A stretch of 61,919 bases of DNA from Roseburia sp. (GTDB taxonomy: Bacteria; Bacillota; Clostridia; Lachnospirales; Lachnospiraceae): the NCBI GenBank assembly GCA_019421345.1, contig JAHZFL010000009.1:1-61919 (forward strand), in the 5' to 3' direction. Position numbers and translations under genes: made by a program. Position 1 is the stretch's first letter; every line of letters begins with the position of its first letter. This document shows positions 42,006 to 48,981 of this stretch, in pieces. The notes under the pieces were generated by a model. That model had not been told where the DNA came from and did no database searches. It worked only from the letters and a program-made list of their open reading frames with translations.

Positions 42006-43241
42006 TTATGAAGCCGCCCGCGTCAGTTTTACAAATGCCTCCGGCACAATCGGCTTACAGTCTGCTATTGCCATTGCCCTGTAGTCAATCAGACCTTTCT
42101 TGAAACTGCTTTCCCGTGAAGCCTCTACGGTAATACCCTCCGGCATGTTGTAACCCATATAGTTAAAGTTTCCGAAAATAGCGGTTTCGTCTGTGATATA
42201 ATCATCAATCACGACGGGGAAACCTAAAATTTTCCCGATTCCTTCGCTTTTCGGGTCTGCAATGAAAACAGGTCTTCCGTTTGCATCTACCAGCCCATAA
42301 AACAGGTTGTAAAGTGTTGCATTGTTCATAGCCCATGCTGCGCCGTTTGCATATCCCCTTTTCAGCGCTGCTACCACTTTCACGACATCAGCATATTTAA
42401 GCTCTGCCGTCTTGCTGAATGTAAGGGCGTTCTTTCCGTCCTCCCACTTTACCCCGGTTAAGATTCCTGTACCCTGCGCGCTCCCTGTACCATTTACAAG
42501 GGCGTTTGCGATACATTCCATAACACTTGCGTTAAGCTCCTGCGTCATGTACCCCTCAAATGCGGAAACGCTCATTTTTCGCGCCTTTTCACTGATTGAA
42601 AACACTTTCATAATCTCGTAGCCTTCAAACGAAACGCTTTTAACGTCCGGCTTTCCGCTTTCAACTGCTGTGCCCTCTGCGTGCCAGCTCGCCGCCTCTG
42701 TTGGTGTTCCGATAGGTACAGCCACTTTAGACGGGATATTGAAAGCCCTGCATACGCTCATAAGCCCGCCCATAGTTCGCGCTTTTTTTACTACCTCGTT
42801 AAGCGTCTGCGTTGGCAGCACTGCCGCCGCGCTGGTGGAATCTGCAAAAGTATCTGCCCTCTGGTCGCCCATTGCCCGGTTATAAGCAGCCTGTTCAAAC
42901 TCTGTCAGCTTATGCCCTAACAGGGACTTAAAGAAAGCGCTCCTGTATTCCGAGCTGTTCAATACGTCGCCCTCTGTTGCCTCATAGCTTGCCCTGCGTT
43001 CAAAGCTCATTCCCGCGCCTGTAATCGGGTTAAATGCGCTGCGCTGGCTGCCTCCTGCTGCCTGCTGCTGTATATTCTCCTTTGCCTGCTTAAGCCCGGA
43101 AAGCTCAATATTTAAGGTTGTTATGTCTGCCTCTGCGTCTGTTTCAATCGTTCCTTTGATTTCTGCCGCCCGGCGCTCGATTTCCTCTAATGTCGCGTTG
43201 CGGTAATGGTTAAATGCCTCTGCGATTGTCTTAAATTTCAT
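42006..43241 (-). CDS. HK97-family major capsid protein
   Basis: This 411-residue protein has an N-terminal scaffold-like coiled coil (about 10-60, NHYRNATLEEIERRAAEIKGTI, Q-rich tail QQQAAGGSQRS) likely cut off by the protease. The HK97 fold follows: AAVLPTQTLNEVVKKARTMGGLMSVCR, EGTAVESGKPDVKSVSFEGYEIMKVFSISEKARKMS, GILTGVKWEDGKNALTFSKTAELKYADVVKVVAAL, and ILGFPVVIDDYITDETAIFGNF near the C-terminus. RBS AAAAGGAG precedes the ATG. Confidence 0.93.
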   Translation of the reverse strand: MKFKTIAEAFNHYRNATLEEIERRAAEIKGTIETDAEADITTLNIELSGLKQAKENIQQQAAGGSQRSAFNPITGAGMSFERRASYEATEGDVLNSSEYRSAFFKSLLGHKLTEFEQAAYNRAMGDQRADTFADSTSAAAVLPTQTLNEVVKKARTMGGLMSVCRAFNIPSKVAVPIGTPTEAASWHAEGTAVESGKPDVKSVSFEGYEIMKVFSISEKARKMSVSAFEGYMTQELNASVMECIANALVNGTGSAQGTGILTGVKWEDGKNALTFSKTAELKYADVVKVVAALKRGYANGAAWAMNNATLYNLFYGLVDANGRPVFIADPKSEGIGKILGFPVVIDDYITDETAIFGNFNYMGYNMPEGITVEASRESSFKKGLIDYRAMAIADCKPIVPEAFVKLTRAAS

Positions 43242-43290
43242 TTTGTTTTCTCCTTTTCTTTTTGCATGGTGTCCAAAACGGACACCTTTT

Positions 43291-43863
43291 TTAAATGTCC
43301 TTCATAAGTATCATATTTGCCTTTATGATTGCCGCCCTGCGTTGCCTCTCTTCTTCTGTTTTCCCGTTTATCGCAGAACGCGCCTCTACGCTGGTCTGCG
43401 GATATGCTGGGAACGGTACAACGCTTATTTCATACACTTTTTCTATCTTGTGTATAGTCCGCGTCTTTGTCTTTGCGTCGTAGTTGTCGCCGCCCTGCGG
43501 CACTTTAAAAGCAAAGGACATTCCCGAAAGGTCGCCGCGCTTTACTGCCGTATATACGCTGTTTGCCTCTGGTGTGTCTGGTAAATCTGCAATCATGCGC
43601 AGCCCTGCCGTGTCGTGCATTAACTGCATTGTTTTTGGTGTACGCGCAAGCGGTACTTTGCTTAAATCATGGTTGTAAAGTAGCCTTGTGTCGGACAGGT
43701 CAGCACCTTCCAGCGCTCCCGCCCTTATTACCTCTATAAAAGCCCCTGCCGGGTCATTTATCTTTGTCGGCTGGTCGTATACAATAGGTCTCCCTTCCAG
43801 CCGCAGGGCTTTTTCTGCTCCTGCTGTGTCCGCCCTTATCTCACATACCCTAACTTCCTTCAT
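43291..43863 (-). CDS. HK97-family prohead protease
   Basis: This 190-residue serine protease matures the capsid by removing the N-terminal scaffold. Motifs: RLEGRPIVYDQPTKI, a catalytic histidine in LLYNHDLSKVPLART, and the serine in VKRGDLSGMSFAFKVP. The start at 43863 (MKEVRVCEIRADT) follows GGAGGAAAAAGG and lies inside the end of the portal gene (14-bp overlap). Confidence 0.92.
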   Translation of the reverse strand: MKEVRVCEIRADTAGAEKALRLEGRPIVYDQPTKINDPAGAFIEVIRAGALEGADLSDTRLLYNHDLSKVPLARTPKTMQLMHDTAGLRMIADLPDTPEANSVYTAVKRGDLSGMSFAFKVPQGGDNYDAKTKTRTIHKIEKVYEISVVPFPAYPQTSVEARSAINGKTEEERQRRAAIIKANMILMKDI

Positions 43864-45091
43864 TGCCTTTTTCCTCCTTTTCCTGCCCGCCTGCTGCCCC
43901 TGTAGGTGCGCCAGCCTTTGCCATTTGGTATTGATGCGCTTCGTCAGCAGAAACGACATTTAATGTCTGTAGCCGCTTTTCGCCTCCCTTCACGCTTGGA
44001 AGGTTCAGTATTTCCAGCGCTTGGTTGACTGTCAGCAGCCCGTAGGGCATAAGTTCTTTTATGAGGTTTACCTTTGTGGCGTTGCTGCTGAATTGCAGCC
44101 GCCCACTTTCAAACAAAATAGAATTGCCGAAAGCCCTTTCCCGTTCATTGAATATTTTGCGGGTAAATTCAAGGCTGAACTGAACCGCCAGCGGCTCTAT
44201 GGTACTTTCATAAAACGCCGCCCACTGGTCTTCATTGTAGCTGCTGTTTACAATCGCCTCCGAAATCCCCAGATAGTCATAAATCTTTGTCTTTACTGCC
44301 TGTAGCTGCTTCTCGTCGATTGTATAGGGCTTATTGTCCAGCGGTATGTATTCTGACGCGTTATCTATTACGGCTATACCGCCGTTATTTGATATTGACA
44401 GGTAATCTTTTATAAAATTCTCCTGTATGTCTTTGAGCTTCTCCACATTTGCAAGCTGCGTGCGCTTCAAAATACCTCTAAGCTGCGCGCCGCTGTTGAT
44501 TGCCGATATAATCCCCTCATTCTGCGTATGTGCAAGCTGTAACGCTGGTTCTAGTGCCTCGTTTCTGTCGCCTAACAGGTCATTGCTGTTAAAATTCCTG
44601 CGTAAATGTATAATGTCAGCATACGGGAGTATTACGCTTTTCCCGCCAGAAAACAGGAACTCACAGTATAACGCCCCTGCTACATCTGCCATAAATTCAA
44701 CATGTACCGCGTTGAGAGGATATACACCCACAAGCCGCCCGCGCTCGTCCTTTTGTAAGAAAGCAAATGCGTTGTTGTAAAGAAAATAATGCGTTGCCAG
44801 CTTATAGAGCATATCAAAGGCGCTCATATACGCGTTAGGCTCTATCTGTAGCAGCCTGTTTATTTTGCAGTCCCCCTCTGTGCGTTCATGGTCTGCGTAT
44901 CGTATCACGTGAGAGCCTTTCAGCTTCGCCACGTTCCGCGCTATCGCGTCAACTGCACCCCTGTATATGTCGTTTGCATATGCGTCGCCGTTCCATGCTG
45001 AAAATGAGCTGCCGCCTCCCAATATTTCAGCCCGTTCCGTCTTCCCCTCCGGGGGCTTTGTTTTGCGGAATATCCGCGAAAAAATGTTCAT
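43850..45091 (-). CDS. phage portal protein (HK97 type)
   Basis: This 413-residue portal subunit forms the dodecameric DNA gate of the capsid. Segments: AYANDIYRGAVDAIARNVAKLKGSHVIRY, LLQIEPNAYMSAFDMLYKLATHYFLYNNAFAFLQKDERG, LGISEAIVNSSYNEDQWAAFYESTIEPLAVQFSLEFTRKIF and ELMPYGLLTVNQALEILNLP. These match the standard portal family. First gene of the head module. Confidence 0.94.
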   Translation of the reverse strand: MNIFSRIFRKTKPPEGKTERAEILGGGSSFSAWNGDAYANDIYRGAVDAIARNVAKLKGSHVIRYADHERTEGDCKINRLLQIEPNAYMSAFDMLYKLATHYFLYNNAFAFLQKDERGRLVGVYPLNAVHVEFMADVAGALYCEFLFSGGKSVILPYADIIHLRRNFNSNDLLGDRNEALEPALQLAHTQNEGIISAINSGAQLRGILKRTQLANVEKLKDIQENFIKDYLSISNNGGIAVIDNASEYIPLDNKPYTIDEKQLQAVKTKIYDYLGISEAIVNSSYNEDQWAAFYESTIEPLAVQFSLEFTRKIFNERERAFGNSILFESGRLQFSSNATKVNLIKELMPYGLLTVNQALEILNLPSVKGGEKRLQTLNVVSADEAHQYQMAKAGAPTGAAGGQEKEEKGNEGS

Positions 45092-45350
45092 TACTGCCCG
45101 TTTTCCTCCTTTTTTCTGTCTTCCTTTTTCGTTCCGGCGGCGCTCTCTGCCTGCTCATGCGCTGCCGCCTCCTGTTCTGGCGTATTTATTTACCGTGTGG
45201 GCTGCTTTTCGCATTAAAAAGCAACTGAAAACCTGTTGAATGACTGCATACTTTCTAGCTGGTATACCCGCTGCTATTTTTACCACGGTATACAGATGCA
45301 GCTATTCGCCTGCTGCCCTCTGTTGCAGGCTCGCCCTGCCTGCTGCCTAA
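45092..45350. other. gap between portal gene and tRNA
   Basis: No gene with a start codon is seen. A short minus-strand frame without a start ends in the charged segment HEQAESAAGTKKEDRKKEENGQ just before the portal ATG. It is likely non-coding or a leftover. The rest is C/T-rich. Confidence 0.4.
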
Positions 45351-45423
45351 TGCGCCGTGTGGGACTTGAACCCACAACCTACCGCTTATGAGGCGGTTGC
45401 TCTAACCATTGAACTAACGGCGC
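45351..45423 (-). tRNA. island-encoded tRNA with anticodon CAU (Met or k2C-modified Ile)
   Basis: This 73-nt cloverleaf has acceptor GCGCCGT/ACGGCGC, a D arm, an anticodon arm ACCGC-CTCATAA-GCGGT (anticodon CAT), a T arm GTGGG-TTCAAGT-CCCAC, and discriminator A. CCA is not encoded. It lies inside the island between rep and portal genes. Whether it reads Met or AUA-Ile after modification cannot be told from sequence. Confidence 0.93.
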
Positions 45424-45529
45424 TTATTAGTTTTGGTCTGCTTTGCTTTCCTTCCCTGTTTCCGCAGGATTTCCCAGCCTGCTTTTTTTCTGCCTCTGTA
45501 ACGCTGGTACAGGTTTCCTGTGTGGTATA

Positions 45530-46276
45530 TCATTTCTTTCTTCGCCTCTCTGCCTTTGGCGGTTTCGCTATCTTCCTGCATTTATAGCGCTGGTATAAAT
45601 AGCCCCAGCTGTCACAGCCTATTTCCCAATCTGGCAGCAAGATATAGCCCTTTGGTGCTGTCGGTAGTTTCCGCATGATGCTTTCCCGCTTGATTTCCTT
45701 TATCGTCACAATGGGGCGTTTGAGGTTTAAGCTACCGCTCCAACTGCGTTTATGTTTCCTCTTTTCCTCCGGCTCTTTCCCTTCCTTCTCAATATGCTTT
45801 GTTATGTACGCCGCTAAGTCCCTGTAATCATTGGTTTTATCCAAAATGGAAGAGGTCGCGCGCCCACGCCCCCACAGCTTTGTTAAATCCTCTATAGGGA
45901 TTCCATTCATTACTGCATGAATATGCCAGCGCCCTTGCTTCTCTAACGTATAGACATACTTTAGTTCTGGCAGCCCGTTCTTTTTACGATACCGCCGCAC
46001 CCTCTTTATGAAGTTACGCCATTCTTTCCTTGCTGCCTCTTCCCCTATATCTTCTGCAAATGTGAAAGTGTTGAACTGGTCGCCCTGCTGCCCGTCAAAA
46101 TTTATATATATCACTCTCCACAGTTCGTTACCTGTGCGTAGCTCGTTAGCCTTTTTCTGCCCCGGTGTTGATTCCCTTTCCTTCTCCCCTCTTGGCACAT
46201 TTCCCCCTTTCGTGGAGTGGTAGCGCCTAACCTCCATAATGTCCCCTATGATGATTTTCTTTTCTGTATATGACAT
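45530..46276 (-). CDS. rep: HUH-type replication initiator (Rep)
   Basis: This 248-residue protein has the HUH metal motif in YTLEKQGRWHIHAVMNG (H118, H120) and a later YRDLAAYITKHIEK (Y151, Y157, K160) that fits the catalytic tyrosine helix. It resembles rolling-circle Rep proteins of phage and plasmid type. The C-terminus is basic (RYKCRKIAKPPKAERRRKK). It would nick an island origin and drive replication after derepression. The start follows AGGAAAGGG. Confidence 0.85.
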   Translation of the reverse strand: MSYTEKKIIIGDIMEVRRYHSTKGGNVPRGEKERESTPGQKKANELRTGNELWRVIYINFDGQQGDQFNTFTFAEDIGEEAARKEWRNFIKRVRRYRKKNGLPELKYVYTLEKQGRWHIHAVMNGIPIEDLTKLWGRGRATSSILDKTNDYRDLAAYITKHIEKEGKEPEEKRKHKRSWSGSLNLKRPIVTIKEIKRESIMRKLPTAPKGYILLPDWEIGCDSWGYLYQRYKCRKIAKPPKAERRRKK

Positions 46277-46380
46277 ATGTATTCCCTTTCCTGTTATCCC
46301 CCAATGGTTCAGAAGATAACATTATTTACAAGGTCGAACCCTTTCGCAGAATCTGCTAAAACGCTTGCATTCCTGCCATA

Positions 46381-46459
46381 CATATGCTATACTTTCTTTA
46401 GGTTATTTGTGTGTATAGCATATGCACAACGTAGCGTCTGGCGGTTTCGTTAGACGCTA
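46381..46459. other. twin hairpins upstream of rep, candidate replication origin or terminator
   Basis: The first hairpin has 12-bp perfect arms (CATATGCTATAC 46381-46392, with 46413-46424) and a 20-bp loop. The second has 8-bp arms (TAGCGTCT 46432-46439, with 46452-46459), ending at the stop codon of the next gene. They sit 105-185 bp upstream of the HUH Rep start, a common position for a nick site. No long T tract follows. Confidence 0.45.
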
Positions 46460-46792
46460 TTCTTTTGCCCTTTTTGCCGAACTTGTGTTCTTTTCTTCTC
46501 CCTCTTCATATCCCCAGCAATACGCTTGATAGAATGACTTTGAAAAGAAATAGTATTCTTCCGGCTTTACCCACTCCGGCATTCTAAAAGCTCGCTTAAA
46601 TTCCTTATAGGTCATTTTTCTAAATAATGCGCCTGCTGCCGTTGCGGCTACTCGGTGTATCTTTTCAGCCAGTTCCCCAGCCGTTGCATACGCTTCTTTT
46701 TCCTCTGCCGTCAGTTCTCTTTCATCATCTCCGAAACGGTATTCAATCTTTTTTTCTTCTGTCTGCTGCTTCTGGTCTGGTAATATAGCCAT
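46457..46792 (-). CDS. island protein of unknown function
   Basis: This 111-residue charged helical protein (EEKKIEYRFGDDERELTAEEKEAYATAGELAEKIHRVAATAAGALFRKM) with an aromatic C-terminal part (YYFFSKSFYQAYCWGYEEGEE) is not recognised as a known family. It overlaps neither rep nor hairpin coding. It is part of the leftward early operon; GGGGAATGAACGGAA lies upstream, so the start is moderately sure. Confidence 0.6.
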   Translation of the reverse strand: MAILPDQKQQTEEKKIEYRFGDDERELTAEEKEAYATAGELAEKIHRVAATAAGALFRKMTYKEFKRAFRMPEWVKPEEYYFFSKSFYQAYCWGYEEGEEKNTSSAKRAKE

Positions 46793-46901
46793 TTCCGTTC
46801 ATTCCCCTTTCTTCGTATGCCTCGTGTTTTTCCTGCTCACAGTCGCACCTTTCACCCGCGTCAAGATGCGCCCCACAATGTTCACATGTTCTGTATATCA
46901 T
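46743..46901 (-). CDS. small zinc-finger-like island protein
   Basis: This 52-residue protein MIYRTCEHCGAHLDAGERCDCEQEKHEAYEERG has a CxxC pair and a CDC pair, giving a likely zinc site. The start at 46901 has AAAGGG upstream. It overlaps the following gene by 50 bp in another frame, so one of the two starts may be later. No function is assigned. Confidence 0.55.
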   Translation of the reverse strand: MIYRTCEHCGAHLDAGERCDCEQEKHEAYEERGMNGNGYITRPEAADRRKKD

Positions 46902-46923
46902 GGCTTTCCCTTTCTTTTGGTCT

Positions 46924-47688
46924 TTATATTGCAATCTGCTGCAACAGTGCTGCTATTTCCGGCTCATGTCTGCGCTCTGGTGGCAGATGTCGCACAGCCT
47001 CCCTGCACTCTTCCCGCAGTATTACGATTTCCTCCGGTGTTTCCCTTTTCGGCAATATACTTTCTGCAAAATCTAAATAGGTGCTTTCTGTGCCTCCCGG
47101 TACTGTTGCATCTAATGAAACAGTGAAACCCGCCGCCCGCTTTTGTTTCTTTTGGCTATCGTGCATTGATTTAAAGCGGTATTCTATCGCCCAGCCTGCA
47201 TATTGTGAAAATTCCATGCCCTTTTTTATTCCGTCTGTTTCCACCCGTGCAGCAGTTTCTACCAGCGTCAGCATTGCCTCTGCTACAAAGTCCTCCATAT
47301 CCATGACGTTATTTTTAAACTGCTCCATTCTCCACGCGTTTTTCTTCGCTATGTATACGGCAAGGTATTTTACTTTTTCTATTGCTTCGTCCCTTTCTTC
47401 GCGGCTTTCGAAAATATGTTCTTTTTCCCTCGCCTGCTTTTCCTCATACTCCTTTTTCGCCCTCGCATAGTCCGGGAATACCTTTTCCGGCGTTTCCTCC
47501 AGCGCTGCCGCTATCCGTTCCGCAATTTCCGCTTTTATGCTGTCGCCCCATTTTTCATTTTTCATGTTGTAGAGCGTACTTTCTCCAACGCCTGCCCTTT
47601 GGGCTAAAACCTTTATTGTTATTTTTCTTTCTCTGCGCAGCTGGTCTATTTTATTTGGGTGCTTATGCAAAATAAACGGTTCAGACAT
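46924..47688 (-). CDS. HTH domain fused to sigma-like domain
   Basis: This 254-residue protein has an N-terminal XRE-type HTH (NKIDQLRRERKITIKVLAQRAGVGESTLYNMKNEKWGDSI, about 10-50), a charged linker, then a sigma region-2-like segment (MDMEDFVAEAMLTLVETAARVETDGIKKGMEFSQYAGWAIEYRFKSMHD, about 125-175) and a C-terminal PEEIVILREECREAVRHLPPE. No region 4 is obvious. It could direct RNA polymerase to early promoters by its own HTH. It begins inside the preceding gene's end (8-bp overlap). Confidence 0.7.
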   Translation of the reverse strand: MSEPFILHKHPNKIDQLRRERKITIKVLAQRAGVGESTLYNMKNEKWGDSIKAEIAERIAAALEETPEKVFPDYARAKKEYEEKQAREKEHIFESREERDEAIEKVKYLAVYIAKKNAWRMEQFKNNVMDMEDFVAEAMLTLVETAARVETDGIKKGMEFSQYAGWAIEYRFKSMHDSQKKQKRAAGFTVSLDATVPGGTESTYLDFAESILPKRETPEEIVILREECREAVRHLPPERRHEPEIAALLQQIAI

Positions 47689-47944
47689 TTTGCGCCCGCA
47701 ATTTCCCCCCTGCCTTTGCCTTTCTTTCCTCTCTTTTGTACTGTCTGAATATGCCCGCAAGCGTTTTTCCTATATCCTCACAAGCTGCCTCTTCCCCGGC
47801 TGTCAGCCCGCTTTCCGGCTTTATCTCCTGCGCGGATATGATACGGAATAATGGCACGTTTTCCATTATTGAGCCGTCCGGTGCGCGCAGTCCCATTACT
47901 CCTACCTGCTGCAAGGCTTCGCCCTCTGCTAAAAATCTTTGCAT
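47681..47944 (-). CDS. island protein of unknown function
   Basis: This 87-residue protein (MQRFLAEGEALQQVGVMGLRAPDGSIMENVPLFRIISAQEIKPESGLTAGEEAACEDIGKTLAGIF) is not assigned to a family. GGGAGG is upstream. An operator palindrome (O4) lies about 30 bp before its start, so it may be separately controlled. Confidence 0.6.
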   Translation of the reverse strand: MQRFLAEGEALQQVGVMGLRAPDGSIMENVPLFRIISAQEIKPESGLTAGEEAACEDIGKTLAGIFRQYKREERKAKAGGKLRAQNV

Positions 47945-47964
47945 TATGTACGCCTCCCTTTCTT

Positions 47965-48180
47965 TTACATAACAGCGATATTTCCGCTGTTATTATCAAA
48001 AAAAATATGGTCTATGCTTGCATCTGGATAGTTGTCTTTTATACGCTCCATAAATGTTCTGCCAGCTTTCGCTGCTCCCTGCTCTACTTTTGCATACATT
48101 GAAAGAGATACACCTAATTTAATAGCCATTTTTTCTTGACTTAATCCCTTTTCTGTTCTAAATTCTTTTAATTTACACAT
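47965..48180 (-). CDS. Cro-like HTH regulator
   Basis: This 71-residue XRE protein (MCKLKEFRTEKGLSQEKMAIKLGVSLSMYAKVEQGAAKAG) has a single HTH. It is the first leftward gene, divergent from the repressor, in the position of lambda cro. The start at 48180 follows AAAGGAGG; the open frame upstream is just the operator region. Its last codons are themselves part of the O4 operator. Confidence 0.85.
   Translation of the reverse strand: MCKLKEFRTEKGLSQEKMAIKLGVSLSMYAKVEQGAAKAGRTFMERIKDNYPDASIDHIFFDNNSGNIAVM
47973..47989. promoter_or_regulatory. operator O4
   Basis: CAGCGATATTTCCGCTG, identical to O1. It lies inside the 3' end of the Cro-like gene and ahead of the 47944 gene. Confidence 0.75.
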
Positions 48181-48200
48181 AGTTAGCCCTCCTTTCTTTT

Positions 48201-48302
48201 CAGCGATATTTCCGCTGTTCTTGCTATCAATATAGCACAGCGATATTGTCGCTGTCAATAGTTTTGTTATGCTTTTTCTTGATTTCAGCGATATTATCGC
48301 TT
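48201..48302. promoter_or_regulatory. divergent switch region with operators O1-O3
   Basis: Three 17-bp near-palindromes of the form CAGCGATAtTnTCGCTG: O1 48201-48217, O2 48238-48254, O3 48286-48302 (AGCGATA-T-TATCGCT, perfect). O2 lies inside the spacer of the leftward promoter, O3 inside the spacer of the repressor promoter, O1 just past the leftward start site. Binding by repressor or Cro-like protein would block one or both promoters. Confidence 0.88.
48229..48258 (-). promoter_or_regulatory. leftward early promoter
   Basis: Minus-strand TTGACA (48253-48258), an 18-bp spacer holding O2, and TATATT (48229-48234). Confidence 0.8.
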
Positions 48303-48307
48303 ATAAT
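48279..48307 (+). promoter_or_regulatory. repressor promoter
   Basis: TTGATT (48279-48284), a 17-bp spacer made up of O3, and TATAAT (48302-48307), 27 bp before the repressor ATG. Confidence 0.8.
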
Positions 48308-48333
48308 GATAGTAAAGGAATGGAGGTTATTAT

Positions 48334-48981
48334 ATGACATTAGGTAAACGAATAAAAAAACTCCGAAAAGATAAAGGGTTGACGCAAGCCCAATTAGCCG
48401 ATTTAGTAAATAAAGGTGAAAGTACTGTCCGAACATGGGAACTTGACCGCTCCCAACCGTCGCCCCAAACAATCCGTTTACTCTGTGATGTTCTCGGCAC
48501 TACTCCTAACGCTCTTCTTGGAAAAGAAGTTGCAGAAGAACCTATGGAACTGGTTACAATCGACAACAATATTTTAGGCGAACGCCTCCGGGCTGCTCGT
48601 GGCGATATGTCTATACGTGAATTTGCCAAAAAATGTAATATAAGCCCGCCGCAGCTGGAAGCTCTTGAAAATGGTACTGCTACAGAAGCCGGAAAACCTT
48701 TCACTATTAGCCTTTCTGCACTAGTTGATTTGTCTTTAGGCGCTGGTCTGTCATTAGATTATTTAATGGGTAAAGATGAGCCTGCGCTTAATGGCACACC
48801 TTTTGAAGGAATGAGCGCAAACCAAGTTACTTTGATGTTAACCCCAAAATATTTAGAGTTACTAGATAAAGAATATCCCAGTATGTCGTTTGAGCTAAAA
48901 GCCGCTTATCTTGACGCTTTGCATCATTCTATAAAGCTCATCTTATCTGTACTAAATGAGGAAGGAAGTGACGAAAAATAA
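48334..48981 (+). CDS. two-HTH island repressor
   Basis: This 215-residue protein has an XRE HTH at 2-57 (LGKRIKKLRKDKGLTQAQLADLVNKGESTVRTWELDRSQPSPQTI) and a second, HTH-like domain at about 78-140 (LGERLRAARGDMSIREFAKKCNISPPQLEALENGTATEAGKPF). There is no S24/LexA-type peptidase domain. It is therefore not expected to be cleaved in the SOS response; as in PICIs, a helper-phage protein might bind and inactivate it. GGAGG precedes the ATG. It ends at 48981, where the recombinase gene begins. Confidence 0.85.
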   Translation: MTLGKRIKKLRKDKGLTQAQLADLVNKGESTVRTWELDRSQPSPQTIRLLCDVLGTTPNALLGKEVAEEPMELVTIDNNILGERLRAARGDMSIREFAKKCNISPPQLEALENGTATEAGKPFTISLSALVDLSLGAGLSLDYLMGKDEPALNGTPFEGMSANQVTLMLTPKYLELLDKEYPSMSFELKAAYLDALHHSIKLILSVLNEEGSDEK

